Assembly: GCF_030386795.1 (NCBI RefSeq)
Contig: NZ_JANUQM010000019.1
Location: 102,490-166,489 of the forward strand
Direction: 5' to 3'
Origin: Streptomyces sp. S.PNR 29
Lineage (GTDB): Bacteria > Actinomycetota > Actinomycetes > Streptomycetales > Streptomycetaceae
Length of the DNA stretch: 64,000 nucleotides
Shown here: positions 60,721 to 64,000 of the stretch, one piece after another
Numbering within the stretch: the first letter of the stretch is position 1
How the letters are laid out: each line of letters begins with the position of its first letter
The notes under the pieces: model-generated
What the model was told of the DNA's origin: nothing
Database searches by the model: none
Seen by the model: the letters and a program-made list of their open reading frames with translations, nothing else
Translations under genes and position numbers: made by a program

Positions 60721-63531
60721 TCAGTTCGTACGGCGCCCCGCCGCCAGTCTGACGATGTCGACGCGCGATCGGATCCCCAGCTTGCGGTAGACCCGGGTCA
60801 GCGTCGCCTCGACGGTCTTGACGCTGATGAACAGCCGTGCGGCGATCTCCCGGTTGGTGGCGCCCTCCATGACGAGCGCCGCGACCTGACGCTCCATCGA
60901 GGCGAGGCACTCCAGGCCGTCGGGTACGGCGGCGGGCGCCGGGGCCGGCTCCGGCGGGCCCGACGCGGCTGCGGCGTCCACCTGCCGCAGCCACGGCAGC
61001 GCCCGGCAGCGCCGGAACAGCCGCGCCGCCTCCTCGTACGAGGTCGGAGCGGGCTGCCTGGTGCGCAGCCGGGCGAGCGCGAAGGCGGCCCGTGCCTCCT
61101 CCAGGCCGTGCCCCAGCTTGGCGAGCCGGTCCTGGGCCGACGTCAACTGTCCCAGCGCGCCGTCGTGTTCGCCGCGCGCCGCCCGTACGAGGGCCTCGGC
61201 CCGGTCGATGACGGCCAGCACGCTCTCCCGTCCGAGCCGCAGCGCGTGATGGCGGGTGATGTCGATGACGTCCTGCGCCTCGGCGGCCTCCCCGACCTGG
61301 ACCAGGGCCTCGGCCAGATCGCCCTGCCAGCGGCCGCGCGCCGGGTCGGTGACGCCGAGGCCGTGTTCCAGTTCGCGCACCCGGCGCAGGGACACCACCG
61401 CTCCCGGGGCGTCCCCGGCCACCAGCTGGGCGTGGCCGAGGGCCGTCAGGGCGCGCGAGGCGTACATCTGGTCGCCGATCTGCTCGGCGTGCTCGACCGC
61501 CTCCCGCGCCAGCGCGAGCGCCCGGTCCACGTCCCCGCCGGAGGCCTCCGCGAGGGAGGTGAGCACGGCGGAGGCCGTCTCGCCGATGCCGGAGTCCCGG
61601 GCCAGCCTGAGGCCCTCCCGGGCCAGGTCGAGGGCCCGGCCGCAGTGACCGGAGCGCAGTTCGGTCTCGGCGAGGAACCGCAGGAAGTGCACCTCGCTCT
61701 CGACCATGCCGCGCCGCCGCACCTCGCGCAGCAGCGCGGTGATGGTGGCCCGGGCCTCGGGCAGCTGGTCGCTCATGATCAGCCAGCGGAAGCGGGCCGA
61801 GCCCGCGCCGTTGTGGTGGCAGGCGACCCAAGGGTCCTGGGGCTCCTTGAGCGCCCGTTTGATGGTCGCGGGGGCGTCGGGGTGGCCCATCAGGGTCTCG
61901 GTCTGGGCCTGGAAGGCGAGCGCGAGGAGCTCGGTGCGCCGGTCGCCGGCCCGCGCGGCCAGCTCCGCCGCGCGCGCGGCCTCCTCACGCCCTTCGGCGA
62001 AGGTGCCCTCGACGACCAGTCCGCGCCACGCCAGCTGGTAGTGGACCTGCGCCAGCAGCCCCGGGTCGTCGCCCGCGTCGGCCAGCGCCTGCGGGAAGAC
62101 GGCGTCGACGTCGCCGAGGGCGTGCCCGGCCGCCTCGATCACCACGATCCAGGCCCGCACGCGCTCCGCGGGCAGGACGGACCGGGTCAGTACCTCGCGG
62201 GCGATGTCCCGGGCGAGGTCGACCTCGCCGGCGGTGATGGCGTCCTCGGCCGCCTGCAGCCGGCGCTCGTCCGGGCCGGGGGCGCTGTCCGCCGGGGTGT
62301 GCCGGGCCGCGAGCAGCCCGAGGGACGCGGCGACCGACGGCGCCCCGCGGTCCCGGGCCAGCGCGGCGGCCTCCGCGAGCCGGGCCGCCACGTCCGGGTC
62401 GGTGCCGTGGGTCGCCAGCGCCAGGTGCCGGGCCCGCTCGATCGGGTCGGACGCCGCCGTGGACAGCGCGGCGTGCGCGGCCCGCCGCTCCTGCGCCGGG
62501 GCCTCCGCGTACAGCGCGGCCGAGATCAGCGGATGCGCGAACCGCAGGGCGGGACCCTCCGGCTCCGTCGCCAGCAGCCCCAGCTCGGCCGCCTGGGCCG
62601 TCTCGGCCTCGGCGTGCTCCCGGCCCGCGGCGTGCAGCAGCGCCAGTGTGGGGCGGGCGCCCGCGCTGGCCACCAGGAGGGTGCGGCGGGCCTCGTCGGA
62701 CAGCATGTCCAGGCGGTGCAGTACGAGGGCGCGCAGCGAGGTCGGTACCGGCAGCGGCTCGCCGGGGCGGGGCGGGGTGGGGTTCTCGGCGAGGGCACGG
62801 CCCAGCTCCAGCGCGAACAGCGGGTTGCCGCCGCTGGTGCGGTGGATGTCGCGGACGGTGGAGCGGGGCAGGCCGGTGTAGCCGCGGTGGTCGAGGAGTG
62901 CGGACACCTGGTTGCGGGAGAGCGGGTTCAGGCGGACCGCGAGGGTGTCCGGTGGGGACGCGCGTAGATGACGGTCGTACTCCTGCCCCTCGGTCCGTAC
63001 CGCGCACAGCAGCCGCACCGGGGTGTCGCCCAGGCGGCGGGCGGCGAAGCCGAGGAGTTCGGCGCTGGCCGGGTCCAGCCACTGCAGGTCGTCGGCGACG
63101 ACCAGGACGGGGCCTTCGGCGGCCAGGGCGCGCAGCGCGGACAGCACCGCCAGGCGCAGCGCCAGCCCGTCGCGCTGGAGGGTGGACTCGCCGCGGCCGG
63201 TGAGCGCCGACTCCAGGGCGGTGCGCTGGGCGGCGGGCAGTTTGCCGGACACCTCGTCCAGGACCAGGCCGAACAGGTCGGCGAGGGCGAGGAAGGGGAG
63301 ATGGGATTCGGACTCGGTGGCGGAGCAGCGCAACACGGTCCGTGCCGAGTGGGCGCATTCCGTGGTCAGTGCCCGCAGGACGGTCGACTTTCCTATTCCG
63401 GCGGGGCCGTGGAGCAGCACACTGCCGCCCGAGGCGAGCTGCTCACGCGCCTGCGCGAACAGCTCCTCCCGGCCGATGACCAGGTCGGGGCGGCATCTGG
63501 CAGGCTCCTTGAAGTCCCGTCGCACGGTCAC
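60721..63531 (-). CDS. LAL-type (large ATP-binding LuxR) transcriptional regulator
   Basis: Regulator of 936 residues. An N-terminal AAA-type ATPase has Walker A HGPAGIGKST and Walker B LVVADDLQWLD; a long helical TPR-like middle follows; the C-terminal LuxR HTH is AALVMEGATNREIAARLFISVKTVEATLTRVYRKLG. GTG at 63531 has GGAGGG 4 nt upstream; GTG at 63525 is an alternative. LAL proteins are pathway-specific activators of metabolism or antibiotic genes. The nearest candidate target is the protease gene downstream. Confidence 0.93.
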   Translation of the reverse strand: MTVRRDFKEPARCRPDLVIGREELFAQAREQLASGGSVLLHGPAGIGKSTVLRALTTECAHSARTVLRCSATESESHLPFLALADLFGLVLDEVSGKLPAAQRTALESALTGRGESTLQRDGLALRLAVLSALRALAAEGPVLVVADDLQWLDPASAELLGFAARRLGDTPVRLLCAVRTEGQEYDRHLRASPPDTLAVRLNPLSRNQVSALLDHRGYTGLPRSTVRDIHRTSGGNPLFALELGRALAENPTPPRPGEPLPVPTSLRALVLHRLDMLSDEARRTLLVASAGARPTLALLHAAGREHAEAETAQAAELGLLATEPEGPALRFAHPLISAALYAEAPAQERRAAHAALSTAASDPIERARHLALATHGTDPDVAARLAEAAALARDRGAPSVAASLGLLAARHTPADSAPGPDERRLQAAEDAITAGEVDLARDIAREVLTRSVLPAERVRAWIVVIEAAGHALGDVDAVFPQALADAGDDPGLLAQVHYQLAWRGLVVEGTFAEGREEAARAAELAARAGDRRTELLALAFQAQTETLMGHPDAPATIKRALKEPQDPWVACHHNGAGSARFRWLIMSDQLPEARATITALLREVRRRGMVESEVHFLRFLAETELRSGHCGRALDLAREGLRLARDSGIGETASAVLTSLAEASGGDVDRALALAREAVEHAEQIGDQMYASRALTALGHAQLVAGDAPGAVVSLRRVRELEHGLGVTDPARGRWQGDLAEALVQVGEAAEAQDVIDITRHHALRLGRESVLAVIDRAEALVRAARGEHDGALGQLTSAQDRLAKLGHGLEEARAAFALARLRTRQPAPTSYEEAARLFRRCRALPWLRQVDAAAASGPPEPAPAPAAVPDGLECLASMERQVAALVMEGATNREIAARLFISVKTVEATLTRVYRKLGIRSRVDIVRLAAGRRTN

Positions 63532-63568
63532 CGCTCCCTCCGTGTGTCGTGTCCTGGCCAATATTAGG

Positions 63569-63581
63569 CAATGGGTCATTG
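63569..63581. promoter_or_regulatory. CAATG-GGT-CATTG palindrome before the LAL gene
   Basis: Perfect 5-bp arms with a 3-nt centre, 38 bp upstream of the LAL start, in a relatively AT-rich promoter region (63545-63660). Candidate operator or autoregulatory site. Confidence 0.4.
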
Positions 63582-63707
63582 AATTTCGGACGGATGAGAT
63601 GGTGAGGGAAATAACAGCGGCGAAGCATGGAGAATTACAAAGCGCGCCCGAATGAATAGCGCCCCGCCTGTGGCCTCGTGGGATACGGTGCGGCAAACAG
63701 TGCAAAC

Positions 63708-63863
63708 CTACGGCAACCACCCGGCCCGTCGCGCGGCGACCACGGCCTCTCCGCGGGTCCGGGCGCCCAGCTTGCGCATGGCGGAGCGCAGATACGCCTT
63801 GACCGTCTCCGCCCGCACCCCGAGCCGCTCGGCGGCCACCGCGTTCGTGGGGCCTGTGGCCAC
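63708..63863 (-). pseudogene. Duplicated 3' end of a LuxR-type gene
   Basis: Codes for the second half of a LuxR HTH (ERLGVRAETVKAYLRSAMRKLGARTRGEA, ending AGWLP and stop). Positions 63708-63825 match 63883-64000 at 117 of 118 bases, offset 175 bp. The fragment has no ribosome site; a GTG at 63863 is the only possible start, and the next copy upstream is in another frame. It is best read as a dead tail copy. Confidence 0.7.
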
Positions 63864-63882
63864 GGGGCCAGTATGTCCGCCA

Positions 63883-64000
63883 CTACGGCAACCACCCGGC
63901 CCGTCGTGCGGCGACCACGGCCTCTCCGCGGGTCCGGGCGCCCAGCTTGCGCATGGCGGAGCGCAGATACGCCTTGACCGTCTCCGCCCGCACCCCGAGC
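63883..64000 (-). CDS. LuxR-type HTH protein, C-terminus (5' part outside window)
   Basis: The last 39 codons of a gene that continues beyond the window: LGVRAETVKAYLRSAMRKLG, the recognition helix and dimer helix of LuxR/NarL HTH proteins, ending AARRAGWLP. It differs from the tail copy at 63708 by one silent base. The remaining part of the protein, and so its class, cannot be seen. Confidence 0.7.
   Translation of the reverse strand, partial: LGVRAETVKAYLRSAMRKLGARTRGEAVVAARRAGWLP

Noticed and set aside
60500..61831. 443-codon minus-strand frame over the LAL gene end
   Set aside because: Arg/Gly-rich shadow in another frame of the LAL gene.

Overview
The window is high-GC DNA with strong codon-position GC bias, GTG/TTG starts, ATGA/GTGA stop-start overlaps and many families typical of the genus Streptomyces (DUF3040, LAL regulator, trypsin-like secreted protease, type III PKS phenolic-lipid operon, paired GH43 arabinan enzymes). 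It is almost certainly a Streptomyces chromosome segment, probably from an arm or arm-proximal region because it is rich in accessory catabolic and secretory genes. No tRNA, rRNA, CRISPR array, insertion sequence or phage gene was seen.

Layout. (1) 1-15270: surface-saccharide region. A lipoprotein polysaccharide deacetylase (cut by the window start) is followed by a UXS-like sugar-nucleotide decarboxylase and a tightly overlapped ten-gene operon (2044-13666): NodU/CmcH-type carbamoyltransferase, GT2, GmhB-like phosphatase with a 27-bp-repeat tail, GT9, two GT4-type transferases, GmhA isomerase, HldE kinase/adenylyltransferase, second GT9 and two sister GT2s. This encodes an NDP-heptose supply plus a carbamoylated glycan in a Gram-positive organism. 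A pyruvyl-transferase-like gene lies nearby. (2) 15331-18302: two secreted GH43 enzymes (AbfB and ricin-B lectin modules). (3) 18429-35162: a dispersed catabolic regulon. Five copies of a 16-bp palindrome, consensus GTGCTAWCGWTAGCAC, sit before an enolase-paralog/extradiol dioxygenase/CMD/alcohol dehydrogenase/LysR operon, before a LacI regulator and the divergent FAH hydrolase, and before a 2-hydroxyacid dehydrogenase/kinase/cupin operon that diverges from an MFS transporter. A block of unrelated small genes (24775-28265) interrupts it. (4) 35181-41007: iron uptake (EfeB, fused EfeU-EfeO, iron box), an ABC transporter pair, a decayed SARP-regulator remnant and a GNAT. (5) 41256-50054: SDR, an orphan cytochrome oxidase subunit I with an overlapping small gene, UbiA prenyltransferase divergent from an srsABC-like phenolic-lipid operon, and an MFS exporter. 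(6) 50558-58388: LysR with a three-half-site operator divergent from a seven-gene aromatic-ring catabolic operon. (7) 58465-64000: AlkZ-like protein, trypsin-like protease, a 936-residue LAL regulator and a duplicated 3' end of a LuxR-type gene at the window edge.

How the genes work together. The saccharide operon appears to take sedoheptulose-7-phosphate through GmhA, HldE and GmhB steps to an ADP-activated heptose, which GT9 and other transferases place on a glycan that is then carbamoylated. Both catabolic regions combine ring-opening dioxygenases with FAH-type hydrolases and carry local regulators. The LacI regulon is the best candidate for an undescribed pathway: it couples an active-site-altered enolase paralog to a kinase and a 2-hydroxyacid dehydrogenase. 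All functional statements are from reading motifs and context; no database search was run.
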